The position numbers and the translations under genes are program-made. Positions 44,801-56,800 of a stretch of 64,000 bases of DNA are shown here, one piece after another. Each line of letters starts with the position of its first letter. Within the stretch, counting starts at the first letter, position 1. The notes beneath the pieces are model-generated. The model worked only from the letters and a program-made list of their open reading frames with translations. It made no database searches and had not been told where the DNA came from. Source of the stretch: Corticium candelabrum (taxonomy: Eukaryota > Porifera > Homoscleromorpha > Homosclerophorida > Plakinidae); contig NC_085099.1 of assembly GCF_963422355.1 (NCBI RefSeq), positions 7,065,246 through 7,129,245 of the forward strand, in the 5' to 3' direction.

Positions 44801-47242
44801 TCCGCAGTAAAAGAAATACAAATACAAATACAAATACAACACACACTAATTAAAATTTACACTAACTTCAAGACTAATTACACAATTAGTGTGACTAGAC
44901 AGCTGATGAATGATATTTGAGCAGCTGCCCAACTGAAGACTATGTAAGTTATTTACTTTTTCATGTTCTTGCACAGCCATAAGCAATGGATAATTGAACG
45001 CCTGACTTAATATGACCTTATGCAGTGCATATGTGATTCCAAAGTGAGCCGCTAGAAACAACCCAGTATTTAGAAATTCCAATATCAAAAAAGTTCAACA
45101 AGAAGACTCTCAATTTAAAAATATCATATTATGACATTACAACATAATATGAAAAAATTCTATCCCACTGACGTAAACCGCCTGAACTTGCACATAATGG
45201 CAAACAAGCCCCATGCTATTGCGGGATTTTAGTATTTGAAGTTAATAGCAACACACGTCCTTGCATCATTAGCAACAACATCTACACAAGTGAAGCATAA
45301 TCTATACAAATGCTGTAATTATAATCTCATTTTTATTGTTCTCACAAAAGGGCACAGTTTAATTAAAACCACGTTCTCTTCTAAAATTATGGATTTCAAC
45401 TTGTTTATAATTGTAGCCAAAAATAGGATTTTACTTATTTGAACGTAAGGCCAATTAAAATACTACCATCAGTGCAATTTAGTCAAGAAATCTTTAAATG
45501 TACCCTAATGACTAAGGTATTCTATGACACATTCTCACCAACCAGTAAGAATGTTGCACTGATCACTGCCCCAAACAACCAGAAGAAAGCATAGTAGTAA
45601 CTAGTAAATCAGAATACCATGACTTAACAAAAACACTAAACAGAGAGCCTTGCCCATGTCTAACTCCTACTATGCCTCTACAATTGTCCACCAAATTTCC
45701 TGTGCAACTAAATTATTCTTAAACCTACAATAGTAATTTGTCTCAGATATCTGCATTCAAATTAGTTAGTCTGCCGGCATCACATGTGTAGCCGCACATA
45801 ATAAACTGAACGTAATAAAACTAAGAACAATAGCCAGCACTACTATAACATTTAAGAAATATCATAACGTAGACGCACAGTTTTCCTTTAAAACGTTACA
45901 GCTCTGCTGCAACTGGTGAGCAATAATCTAAAATAGCTTTCGCATGATTTGGAAGTGCAATAAGCAATCTCAATAGCTAATGGTTATGTCCATTAAAAAT
46001 GTAGGTATAGCCTTGTTAAAGGAGAACTCTCACCAAAATCAACTGTCTCTCAGATGAAAGCTGTCACTTCATGACACAACCCTTTGCAACCGTTTACTGC
46101 AGAAGTTTACCGTAACGAAGAAATAAAGCATTGAAATCACCTGTGTAGGCGTGTTTAGTACCCGTATGTAGCGTATGCGTACCTCTGACTGCTGGTTAGC
46201 AAGGAAGACCGATATCTGTGCACATTTCAAGGTAAGGATTGTGAGACATATGGTGTCAAGTTGTGATTTATTAACTAAAGCAAACTAGGACCCGAAAGTT
46301 ATCACGCAAGTATTGACTGTGGCAATACAACCTCAGAAGGAGACCCTTCTTGGATTACCTCATAGATCACGTCTCGCTGAATTTTGGGTGAGTTAGGAGC
46401 ACTTGGTATGGTTAAACCTAAAGTAGTTGCTTCGAGAGAGTACGACTTTGTGTACATATGGGGAATCGTCTGAACAACTCGTTGCCGATTCTCTGCTTCT
46501 GTGGCTGTCTGGACTGTAGGTTTCCTGCAGGAAGATACCAGGCCTTGTATCTTTCTTTCAACAAGTTTTAGTATTTGGTGAGAGTTCTCCTTTAATAAAC
46601 AGTCACATTATAGGTGATTAAATCTATGATGTCTAAATAGACAGCTCAACTGTATGCAATATGTCTTACATGAATGACATAGACTTCTTCACCACCTGCA
46701 CAACTTTTCCAATAACTGCAAAATATAGATTAACAACAGAAACAATTAAAATCAAAGATATGAAAAAGCCTTAATTTAAATATCCACACAATCTCTATAA
46801 CTAAGCCTTGATACAAAAATCTAAATGGCACTAGGTTTAAATCTATATCAACAACAAAAGGACGATTTAGCATTAGTAGATTGAAGTGATCAGCCCAATG
46901 CTGAAGAACGTCCTCGTGTTTAGCAAACAGAGTTGAGCCATCATGAGAGACAGGTGTCGTACTCCTAGACTGTGGACCAAGAACTGTTTTTAGACTAGAG
47001 TAAAATTGTTTCATGTCATGTTCGTCGGCTGCTGCTTGTAGATCCTCTGCTTTCTTTATCCACCAGTTCTCTTTCAGTAAACGTAATTCAGCTTGCACAC
47101 CCTGAAGCAAGCTGGTATAAGCTATTTTCTTAGCAGTTGAAGATTTATCCCTGATCCACTCAAGGTGACTTCCCTCATGCTGTCAAGAAGTGGTTGAATC
47201 ATAGGTTCATTCCCTCATGCACACGCACGCACACACGTGCGT

Positions 47243-47297
<55 letters not shown>

Positions 47298-48916
47298 CAC
47301 AAACACGCACCCACAGGCAGACTACGGTATGCCTCTATTGTTCATGCAAACAAAGGCCAGACCAATCCGGTCCAGTTTTGAGCTTGGCCAAAATAAAATG
47401 AAAGTTGATGTGCGAATGTGCAATGATTTATGCTTGCTGTAAAAATGACTTGGTAGTATAATATACATCCTATGACTATGCATTAATAACTCCGGAAGTG
47501 TTAACAGTGCATATGGTCCAGAAATTGTTTCTGCATTCCACTTGGTATCAGCATTATTACCGACGCGTGAAATGCTAGGTATTGTAACACCAGCTGGTCT
47601 TGTGACATACAACTAGATCAACGACCTGCTAAGCAACCACATAACATGTAACCAAATAAATTACTCACGTCATAGGATTCAGCTATGACGTAACAAACAG
47701 ACGAATACTGTACCAAAATGTGCTTGAATGGTGTCAGACCAGTGCAAAACTTAGCGAAAGTTCAGGTATATTCAGACACATTTGTAGTTTCGAATAGTAT
47801 GTAGTTCCAGTTAAGTATGTGTTTTCTGCCTCACATTCGTTTATCGTCACCGATTGTTTAGGAAACGTGTCTACTGCTGAGTAAGAAAGTCCATTGCAAT
47901 ATGCTTACAATGTATCGTGAACTCAATGTGTCCAGTCCTCTTCTCGTGCTCTTCTAATTGGTTCTGACCAATTACATTCAAGCTGCATAGCTATGGCATG
48001 CAGAGGGTGCACTGTAGTGCTTCTTCATTTGTTTTAGTGTCCATTTTGTTATCTCACATAATGAAAACTGCACATGCCCAAAATGTTCATTACTTATATA
48101 TTTTTATTTCGGTCAGTTGATCCAGTTTTCGTGTCCAAACATCCGAGCACTAAGAATTTAGTTGGTCTGCCACCCTGGCCAAAGGTATAATTAACATGAC
48201 ACATAGAAAAACGACGTGGCTTTCTAAACACATAGTATTGATTTATAGAAAAAGGAGAAGTTATGAGAGCAAGAAAGGATCTGGCAATGCGTGACTATAA
48301 CTTTGATTGACCTCACCTGGATGTTCAGTGAAAGAAGGTATGCGTTTGTCTAAAGAGAGTTGCTCTTTCCTAATCAGTCCTATCACCAAACATTACACTC
48401 AAAAATAAACTATGAGCAAGTCATTCCAAGTCTTACGCATACCATCATACAGACCACACAGTTCAGCAAGAAGACCAAGAGACCACTATTAAAGAAACAC
48501 AAAAAGTTGAAGGTCATAAGAATCTCACCAATTCAAAATGAACCTTACGTCGAACAAAAAAGGTGTCCATACGCTATCATCAGATTCACAAAACTTTTGC
48601 ATCACGTGACAGCTTTCAGAGAACAGACTCATCAAAGGCTCTGTGAAACCATCCACACTTGCTGGACTCTGCTTAAACAGGTAAAATACTAGTATCTAAC
48701 TGACTACAATTTCAAAAGAGAGTAAACCACCTTGTTCTCTTCTCGTTGCAGCAGGTCAAACGCAGCATAGCATAGCACTTGTAGACAAGCTTCTCTAGCG
48801 GCGGGAACCTCTACCAGTTGGACAACGGCCGCTCTATACTGTTTCATTCTATCTTCGAAATTTGTTTTGTCAGACAATAGGTCACCGAGGTCACCTAGTC
48901 GACAATCTTTCGCCAT
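38405..48916 (-). CDS. INTS5: Integrator complex subunit 5 (INTS5), many exons
   Basis: A helical-repeat scaffold subunit of the nuclear Integrator complex, which cleaves snRNA and paused transcripts. Start ATG 48916 has a good context (ACATGG). Phase-consistent exons: 48916-48731, 48668-48549, 44020-43956, 43571-43420, 43344-43170. Further coding segments lie near 42640-42540, 42491-42310, 42255-42170, 42090-41990, 39875-39680, 39669-39490, 39430-39350, 39340-39200, 39130-38890, 38870-38500 and 38484-38405. Diagnostic pieces are SYRPHFDWMLAHSG followed by LVPALLRLGLTEF, HIPRIIPVLEHLILRHRTHL, GWPDDEELLKLTLEKFGRD, KRYFSKHPVLWELLLLIAPG and FLTPEETWHLLLS, in the order of animal INTS5. One or more exons between 48549 and 44020 and the extreme C-terminus are unresolved. 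Introns hold several MITEs and a LINE. Identification is strong. Confidence 0.88.
40695..41362. mobile_element. MITE in an INTS5 intron, ~670 bp
   Basis: Left end CTAGTCTTGCATAGCCAGAC and inverted right end CTAGTCTCACATAGCCAGAC, each followed by CCTCT. The core has no transposase. The TIR resembles the small palindrome at 59562-59628. Confidence 0.8.
41707..41850. repeat. Compound microsatellite (CA)n-(CCA)n-(CAA)n
   Basis: (CA)n at 41707-41779, then CAC/CCA units to about 41798, then CAA units to about 41829, and CCA again. Intronic in INTS5. Confidence 0.95.
43526..43567 (-). repeat. In-frame 21-bp tandem duplication in an INTS5 exon
   Basis: ACAATAGAAAAAGAATCATG plus one base occurs twice in a row, encoding VHDSFSI twice. 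The frame is preserved, so the product gains seven residues just before the HFDW-containing helix. Confidence 0.85.
44025..44158. mobile_element. Harbinger-like MITE, 134 bp, at an INTS5 exon border
   Basis: Starts AGCCTGGTTCACAATATTG and ends with the inverted copy (one mismatch), flanked by TAA on both sides (44022-44024, 44159-44161). Same family as 29468-31375. On the minus strand its terminal T plus the TTA duplication reads TTTAG, which is the 3' splice site used for the next INTS5 exon at 44020. Confidence 0.88.
44165..46015. other. INTS5 intron sequence
   Basis: Mostly AT-rich intron. A minus-strand open frame at 45088-44846 could contain a further INTS5 exon (NIIHQLSSH-type segment), but the match is too weak to model. 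The small frame at 44525-44310 is treated as chance. Confidence 0.4.
46016..46595. mobile_element. TTAA-flanked MITE (piggyBac-type target) in an INTS5 intron
   Basis: TTAAAGGAGAACTCTCACCA at the left and its inverted copy (TGGTGAGAGTTCTCCTTTAA) at the right give ~18-bp TIRs with TTAA at both ends. No transposase inside. A single similar half-end (TTAAAGTGAACTTTCACC) occurs at 54256. Confidence 0.82.
46860..47205 (-). mobile_element. LINE fragment between endonuclease and RT, in an INTS5 intron
   Basis: Frame 47110-46860 reads VQAELRLLKENWWIKKAEDL, MKQFYSSLKTVLGPQSRSTT and HEDVLQHWADHFNLL. This W-W..KA.E ... F..LK...GP ... W..HF..LL pattern is the linker that precedes the RT in RTE/Jockey-like elements. 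Upstream (47205-47110) MIQPLLDSM is in another frame. No RT follows. Confidence 0.8.
47219..47296. repeat. (AC)n microsatellite
   Basis: About 30 AC units with GCAC interruptions, directly beside the LINE fragment. Confidence 0.95.
47310..48545. other. INTS5 intron 2 sequence
   Basis: No further element is recognised. A short segment near 48350-48305 (minus) has AG and GT borders and could be an INTS5 exon, but its phase does not fit the preceding exon. Confidence 0.4.
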
Positions 48917-48950
48917 GTCTAAGGATATCCCGGATTAGGTAACTTACCCA

Positions 48951-49932
48951 AGGAGATCTAGCCGCGTCCCCAGACTCACGTGAGCCTGGCAGTGTCCGGT
49001 TCCCGTATAACACTTTCAGCCTCCCGTGAGTCTGGACTCACCGCGACTACTTTCACACACTTACTTCACTAAGTGTCACCTCACATCATAGTCTTGGCAC
49101 CCCACGTGACTCCATAGTACCTACGTCACAAATTCAATTAGCTTAATCTATGTAATGTGTGACCCAGCAGATTGTGTATCACGCCCAAGCTTCCAAACAG
49201 TGCATGGTGACTCTCCACGGTGAGTGATTCACCACGTTCACGCTATCCAAATCAAGACGACTTCAGCATGTGGAAAGGTGAGTGTATTCCTAGCTAAGTT
49301 ATTGTCCTACTCGCGTAGACTGGCGAGCCTGCCAAGTCTAGTTACAGCGATCTGGACTCCACGTGTAGTTCACTCGTTGTTTGTCAGGACAAAGATGTCT
49401 TTTCCCCCTAGAATGGCCCTGGAGACTTCAAGTTTACTCTCCCGAAAGTCATCATAATTGAAAACACGGAGAGCGGACTGCAATTCCATGTCAATGTGTC
49501 TCTTGTTACCATTGCGCGCCCTACTGGCCATTAGAGTCTGTGCACTAGCAAGGGCCGTGCAGGTAGCGGATGTGCGACGAAACAACGAGTGAACTACACG
49601 CGCAGTCCAGATCGCTGTAACTAGACTTGGCAGGCTCGCCATTCTACGCGAGTAGGACAATAACCTAGCTAGGAATACACTCACCTTTCCACATGCTGAA
49701 GTCGTCTTGAGATTTGGATAGTGTGAACGTGGTGAATTACCCACCGTGGAGAGTCACCATGCGCTGTTTGGAAGCTTGGACGTGATACACAATCTGCTGG
49801 GTCACACATTAGATAGATAAGCTAATTGAGTTTGTGACGTAAGTACTATTTAGTCACGTGGGGTACCAAGTGTTATACGGGAACTGGATACTGCTAGGCT
49901 CACGTGAGTCTGGGGACGAGGCTAGGGAGATC
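48951..49932. mobile_element. Foldback element occupying the INTS5-peptidase E intergenic space
   Basis: Long inverted arms: left 48959-49382 and right 49580-49924, starting TAGCCGCGTCCCCAGACTCA and TAGCCTCGTCCCCAGACTCA. The left arm has an extra ~75 bp (49018-49092). Flanking 8-mers AGGAGATC (48951-48958) and GGGAGATC (49925-49932) differ at one base. The centre (49383-49579) carries a helicase-like fragment. The left end is 34-42 bp from the INTS5 start codon, and the right duplication ends one base before the peptidase E ATG. The arms contain CACGTGA boxes that could act in transcription. Confidence 0.85.
49385..49540 (-). pseudogene. RecQ-type helicase N-terminal fragment inside the foldback element
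   Basis: The minus strand reads MELQSALRVFNYDDFRESKL then EVSRAILGGKDIFVL (49489-49385), preceded by ASRARNGNKRHID. The pattern F-x-x-x-x-F-R-x-x-x-x-E-x-x-x-A-I-L-x-G-K-D-(I/V)-F-V-L is the segment just before motif I (Walker A) of RecQ-family DNA helicases. The fragment ends before the GKS motif, exactly where the inverted arm begins, which looks like capture of one exon by the transposon. Assignment by motif only. Confidence 0.5.
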
Positions 49933-49933
49933 G

Positions 49934-50785
49934 ATGAGTCGCAAGGTATTGTTGTTGTCCAATTCAAGAAACCACGGTGGCAAATATCTTGAACATGCAT
50001 CTGATATAATCAGGGAACTGTTTGCAGGGTAAGCTATTTTTCTAGCAAACGGTCGGTGTTCGATTTACACTACATGGTATACTTGTCTTAGTGTGCAGAC
50101 TGTCGTGTTCATCCCATATGCTCTCAAAGACAAAAACGACTACACTGAACACGTAAAGGCTAAACTCAGCGAGCTTGGTAACTAATTAAAGAACACATGC
50201 TAGCTACTAGAGGATGTAGTAGACATGTACACGTACTGTATCTATCACCGTAGGGTTTTACTACGTAAAGGCTATATCCAACTAGATTCCAGATGTAGAT
50301 AATATGAACCAAAGCCAGACATCATTATTGAATCCTTCCAACCCACTAATGGTAAAATGTAGGGAACTGTGTTGGAAGGATTCAATGGCTTTGGTTCATA
50401 TTATCTAAATCTTGTTTCTATTACTTTATATACATGCGATCCCTACATCTATTTTTTTCAGAGAAAAGTTTAAAAAAATTCTAGTTTGGTAAGTTTTTAG
50501 GAGTGCGAAAGCACAACCCACCCCATTAACTATAACAAAGGTAGCCTAATGAAAATACACATTTCCTAAATCATACTTGGTATATGTATAGTCACACATC
50601 TCGAGCATGTGGATTAGGTTTACAGTGTACTTGCAAAATATGCAAAGAAGCTGTGTAGTGTTTGTGTATAGGTTTCAATTATGCAGATGTTACATTTCGT
50701 TGTAATTATAACTTACCACTAATAGATGAAGCTGTGTTCTACTCCCTTGGGAGCTACAAGCATATGTGCACGTAGTTGTGTGCAT

Positions 50786-50868
<83 letters not shown>

Positions 50869-53800
50869 GCAAAAGATTTCGATCTCTTCCAAAAGGTCGT
50901 ACTGAGATTGAAGAAGGAATGTATGCAGATGATGTAGCTGTTATTGCAAGATCTCCTGGTTGTCTACAACAATCTCTAGATGGATGCTTGCATAAAGTTT
51001 GTGTCAATTGGGGTATGAGTATTAGCGTTGAACTTAAGTTCTTAGCGTGGGCAAAAAGCAAGCTGACATATCCATGGATGGCCATCACTTACAGATCAGT
51101 TTTGTTATCTGGGTAGTATTAGTATTGTTCACAAGTCTGGAGGATGAGGAATTTAAAAATAGAATTATTAAAGAAAGTACATCATTCAATTGTTGGCAGA
51201 AACGAGTGTTTTCCAATAGAAATGTCTCTTGAGCCATCAAACTGAAAGTTTTCCGAACTGCATTGTTCTGCCAGTCTTGCTAGATATAGGGCTGTGAGCT
51301 AGACTGGCCGTGACTCAAGCAAACATTTGCAAGCTGCATGAACACATTTCTGAACTTCACATGTATTAGGATTATTCTTGGAGTGTCTATATGGCATAAA
51401 ATAACCAACAAAGAAAATATAAGGGTCTGATAATATAATTAACAGGATGGCGCAGCTTGTATGTGTACTGTACCATTTAAACACGTAAGGGTACGACATG
51501 ACAACCATGAGGTGCCAGTTTCAGGAGCGTCAGCTTCTTTGTCATCATTATCGGTGTCATTGAACGCTACTGACATTTGCACACCTGCACGTGACTGAGC
51601 GCGTACTGTATAGTACTGTACGTGTGCTGAGCATCTTGAACAATGCTCGGCTTCTACACGTGACCGGCTTGTATACGCAGTACACTGTACGAGGTCTTTG
51701 ATTAGCGGCTTGTACGTGAGGTTGGGCTTTATACGTGACAATACGGTAGCTATATAGACAACTCATGAACTTTGTGCACAAAGTTTCATTGTACGCCACA
51801 CTCAGCTCGATCCTAACAATTTTAAATGTCACATTATGAGAACTGCAATGTTGACATTTCGTGATGGAAGCGAGCCGAATTTGCTCTTGCCTTCTGATTG
51901 AAGGCGTTAGTGTTCCAACTATACAGCAAGAAGAGGTATATCGTGTCTGCGATTACGATGACATTCAACGTCACTACTTCTACTCACGTTTGTTTGCTTG
52001 TGTGATTCATGACTCTTCGCCTAACTGTAGGCAGGAAATCACTTTAGGTTTTTCAACCACGACACATGTCAAGAACTCTTGTCATCTTGCTAAACTGCTT
52101 CCTGCAACGTCAATTAAAGGGTAGTAGGAGCTTGTGTTTGCTGCCTGGTTATTGTTTGTTAACAATCGTTTACAACAACTACATGTAACGTAAGTAGCTT
52201 AGCAGGTTCAAATCCATTCTACAATCTATTTTCTTAGATGTTTCTTTTTCTATCATCAAAAGAATACAGCTCAACTTATTCTACGTTGTGTCCCAAAGTT
52301 TTAGCTTTACATATGCTGTAGTTAGAGTTATGCGTGACGAAAAAGAAGAAGAAGAAGAAAGAAGACAAAATCCAGCAAAAACTCCGAAATTGACGAGCAT
52401 TTTTCTAGTTCTGAAAACAAGCTGAGATCAATTCAGAAGTAGTCAAGCGTAGTTGAACTTGTAAGCATTTTTATCTGTCGTTTTCAAGATATTTAGCTGC
52501 GTTTAAGGTTATTTCTGAACGTCTAAAATATGACCACGCCTACACAACCTTGTCAGTCCCTACATACAGGGTACCGTACCCTGTGATATGTTACATAATG
52601 TAGCATGCAGTAATACTTCCGCTTCAGTGAGTGTTTTTTTGTGTTCTAATGGAAGTCAACAAGTAATTTGTTAAGGATTTGCGGTGAAGGGCGTTCATGA
52701 AGGGAATCCTGTTGAAAACATTAGAGAAGCTGAAGCCATATATATTGGTAATTTCTCTGCCTACCAAGAAACTTCATTTGGAAAGCATAGAATGGTTTGT
52801 TGTTATTCAGGCGGTGGAAACACTTTCAGGTTGCTGAAGTGCCTGTATGAAGAAAGTCTTTTACCTGAGATTAGAAAAAGAGTGCTACAGGTCAGTCTCT
52901 TACATTGGTACATTTGTACATTTTGTACATAGGTGACCTCCGCTGGAGAACAGTACTTATGAGCTGATCATATTTTCAGATCTGTTGATCTGTTTCCATA
53001 TGACTAGAAAACTAAGACTTACAAATAAATGACTGCTGAACTTTGAGGGTGGCTAATTTGCTAAGGAAAAGACCAGTTGGCACGTGGTTGGCAACTTGCT
53101 ATGTAAACAAAAGAGGGGCAGTGGATGTTAATTTTGCGTTTGCAGTTATGTGTATTTGTTGCATAAATATTGTGTACTTGCTTCAATTCTTGCCACCTTC
53201 TACAAGGGCAATCAGTCTTGTATATTGAGGCAACCTCTATTACGTCAAATGAAGGTTAATTAAGCAACAATGATATAATTAATCAAATATGATTTCTTTG
53301 CACAGGGCACTCAAATTACTGTGTAGAGAAGGCTTTGTAGATTAGAGAAACTGTAGCATTGATAACAACAAGCAGGTCAAAAGCTTAGCATTTCTACCCT
53401 ACAACGAATGGAGTTCTTTTTGGAATGAGTGTCATCAGACTTTAGCTCCATTTTCAAGAAAAGTGTTCAGAAGACCATGGTGTAGTCTGTAATGCCAAAG
53501 CTATCAGATAGTCAAAATTGTTGGATAATGTGGGATTTTATAGACAGGTACATAGCAATGAAGAAACCTTTGCTGACTGACTAAACATGAAAGGGTCAGG
53601 TGAAATGGATGAAGCTAAATGAGTGGAAACAATGGTGGGCACAAGACTGGCAGAAGTTCTTGTTCAAGTGAATTGAAGTGTCATTTGTTTGCAGACAGGC
53701 AAATTTACGTTAGGAAAAGGGCTGGATACAATGTTTGGTTTAGTGTTTGCAACATGCAGTAAAACATGGAAGTGGATGGAAGTGGATGCCATGAAGGCTG

Positions 53801-56800
53801 CGTTGAGGAATTTTTATATGAATGGTCATCGTTGTCTAATTTGTAGAAGATGGTGGTTATTTGACTATTACTCCATATGTTTGCATATGCAAGGGTGACT
53901 TAAAACCAACTATGGGCAACTGCAAACCATATGCTAAACTGCTGTGCATCTTCTATTACAATATAGCTACCATGTGCTAACTGGCCATTCTCTTAAAAAC
54001 AACAGCCACCTTCAAACATCAGCGGTCATCAACATATGATTCTTACAATTCTAACCATATCTAATGTATTCCTTACTAGTAGAACAGTGTTCCAAAATGC
54101 ATGTTAGAGTACATTAAAAGTTTTATTGGAGTTACTGTGTGACATTGTCTAATAACTGAGCTGTGTGCATAATGTTTGACCACTGCCCTCCCTCCCTCCC
54201 TCCCTCCCTCCCTCCCTCCCTCCCTCCCTCCCTCCCTCCCTCACTCCCTTTTTCTTAAAGTGAACTTTCACCAGAGACCTAATTCAGGGTTGTAGGAATC
54301 GGTCCGGTCGGTCCAGTTTTGGCCGGACTATCTTCAAAAACTGCACTTCGGACAATTGACGATTGCCCAAAACTTCCGGTTGAAAATATAGTTGATTAAA
54401 TAACTAATTGGGGTGAGCCTTGGCGGACCCTTCCTATGTGTATTGTACTGTGTTAAGATGTGTGTTTTGGTATGACTGACCGGAAATGACGTTGATTTCG
54501 AGCCAATCACAGACGTGATGGTTTGTAATGTAACCGCTCTCCAGGTTGCTGCGAGCCATTCCCATCGGACTATTAAATAAGAAATGTGCAAACAAGCTCG
54601 AGCTCCTAGAAATGGCTTGACGACTACGGCTAAAAATGCAATTAAATGTGAGAACATTTTGCTTTTATAAAGAAATTTGCATCAGTGCTATACCTATATG
54701 TGCATGTTCTCCGCGATGTCCAAACTCACGTCTACATCTGGCTGTGAATGAAATACTCGTAGCTTGATTTGAAGTGGCCAAGATCACACAGGTAAATTTC
54801 TTTGCTAAAGTATGTACAGACTGTCAGTGTAAGCAATCACGTCAATGTATACCACGTGGTTTGTGTTCTGCGTTGTGGAGTAGGCGTGGCCCTGGCATGC
54901 TTCCCATTGTGCCCGAGAAGCACCCCCACCCAAGCAGTTAGTAGTCTGGCTCCTCGAGGCTACGGCTGTCACACCCGGATGTGAGCTGCAAACGGGTAAG
55001 AAAAACGATTGCCGTTGCGTCCTGTTTGTGGACAGAGAACATTAGAAAGCGTTCTCTCACCAGCGAAACGTCTGTGTGAATCTGGTGGTGTCGGAAGTCC
55101 ATCCGTTGCAAATGCAGATAAAGCGCGTTGGCTTGACTCTGCTGAACCACTCTAGCTAGGGCCAGATGTTGATAGCGTTCTGTTTGGTCTAGACATTGCA
55201 ATCGCACAGAACGTTTACGAGGCCGGACCTGTTCTTGAGAATGAGACTAGGAGTAGCGTACCTGATAGCGAGTTGGAGAGTGTTTTCCCGGAAGAGTCTG
55301 GTAGTGCGTGGGCAGTTCCTGCCGACGTTGGTGCAGCTTGGCACGGTTTCAGTGATAGTGGATTGCCAGTATGGAAGCCGACCGCTCCAAGAAACTTTAC
55401 CACAGCTAATAAATGTGAGCTAATCAATCACCACTTTCAACCAGACAGCCAGTTTCAATTTGAAACTAGATTGCAGAGTAATGGACAGAGACGTTCATTC
55501 CAACGGAGATGGCTTGACTTATCCCTATGGTTAATTTATTCACCGGCCTGCAATGGAGGATTTTGTCTAACGTGCCTACTGTTTGCACCAGAGAATGAAA
55601 ACCTAGGTCAGCTGTATGACTTTCCCTTAGTCAACTTCACATGTTTCCTATCAACTTGTAAACGTCATCAGCAATAAAAGGAGCATGAGTTCAGTATAGA
55701 AAAGTACAGCAACTTTGTTGAAAGGGCAGTGGAGCAAAACGTGTTGATGTGCAGCAACTACAGAATGTACAGCACACATAGCAATCAGAGGAGAACTTGA
55801 TCAAACTCTGTAGTTTAGTGCGTACTGTTGTCTTCTGTGCAAAGCAGAACATTCCGTTGCGTGGTCATAAAAACGAAATGTTTAAACCAGGCAGAGGAGA
55901 AGCTCCAGTAGGCAATCCTGGTAACTTTTTTGACATTGTTGGATTACCGTTCAGAAGCTGGAGATCAGAGCGTGGCCAGAGATTTCCACATGCTGCATCA
56001 GGAAAAGAAAGCTCCCTACACTTTGCATCGTATCCAGAACGACTTGATAACGTGCTGTGGTGATGCAGTCAGGGATGGAATCCTTGCAAGCATTCGCCGG
56101 TCACCGTTCTTTTTTTTTGGCAGATGAAGCGGCTGATGTGAGCAACCTATAGCAGATGCCAATTGTTATCCGTTACATAGACGTGAGTAAACATGAGCTC
56201 TGCGAGGACTTCATTGGTTTTGCACAATGCAGTTTGGCACATCCGGAATGGCCCTAGCAACAGTGATCTTGGATCATCTTCAAACTTTTGGTTTGGACCT
56301 ATCTTTTTAGGTTAAGAGGCCAAGGATATGATGGGGCTGCCAACATAGCCGTGTCTTTGGCTGTTTGTGCGGAGAAGATTCACGAGCAGTAACCAAAAGC
56401 CGTTTATGTTTACTGTTTATCACATGCTCTTAACCTGTGTGTCATGGCTAGCTCCCAGATCAATCTTGTAGCATCTATGTGGACAACACTTCGAGAAGTT
56501 GGAATGTTCTTCCGCTTCTCTCCTAAGCGCACTGCAAAGCTAATTGCAGTTATTGAGCAATCTAATTCCTCAACACAGTCCAAGAAGTTAGTTGATCTCT
56601 GCCGTACTCGCTGGGTAGCCCATCATTCTGCTCTTGTGGTCTTCAAAAAAATTGTACTTATCCGTAGTTACAACACTGGAAGAAATTAGCTTTGCACCTC
56701 GAAATGAGTGGAATACGGATACGTCATCAAAAGCTGCATCACTGAGGCGGAGTGTGACCAATTTTCAGTTCATCGTAGTCTTCACAATTGCAAGTGCGGT

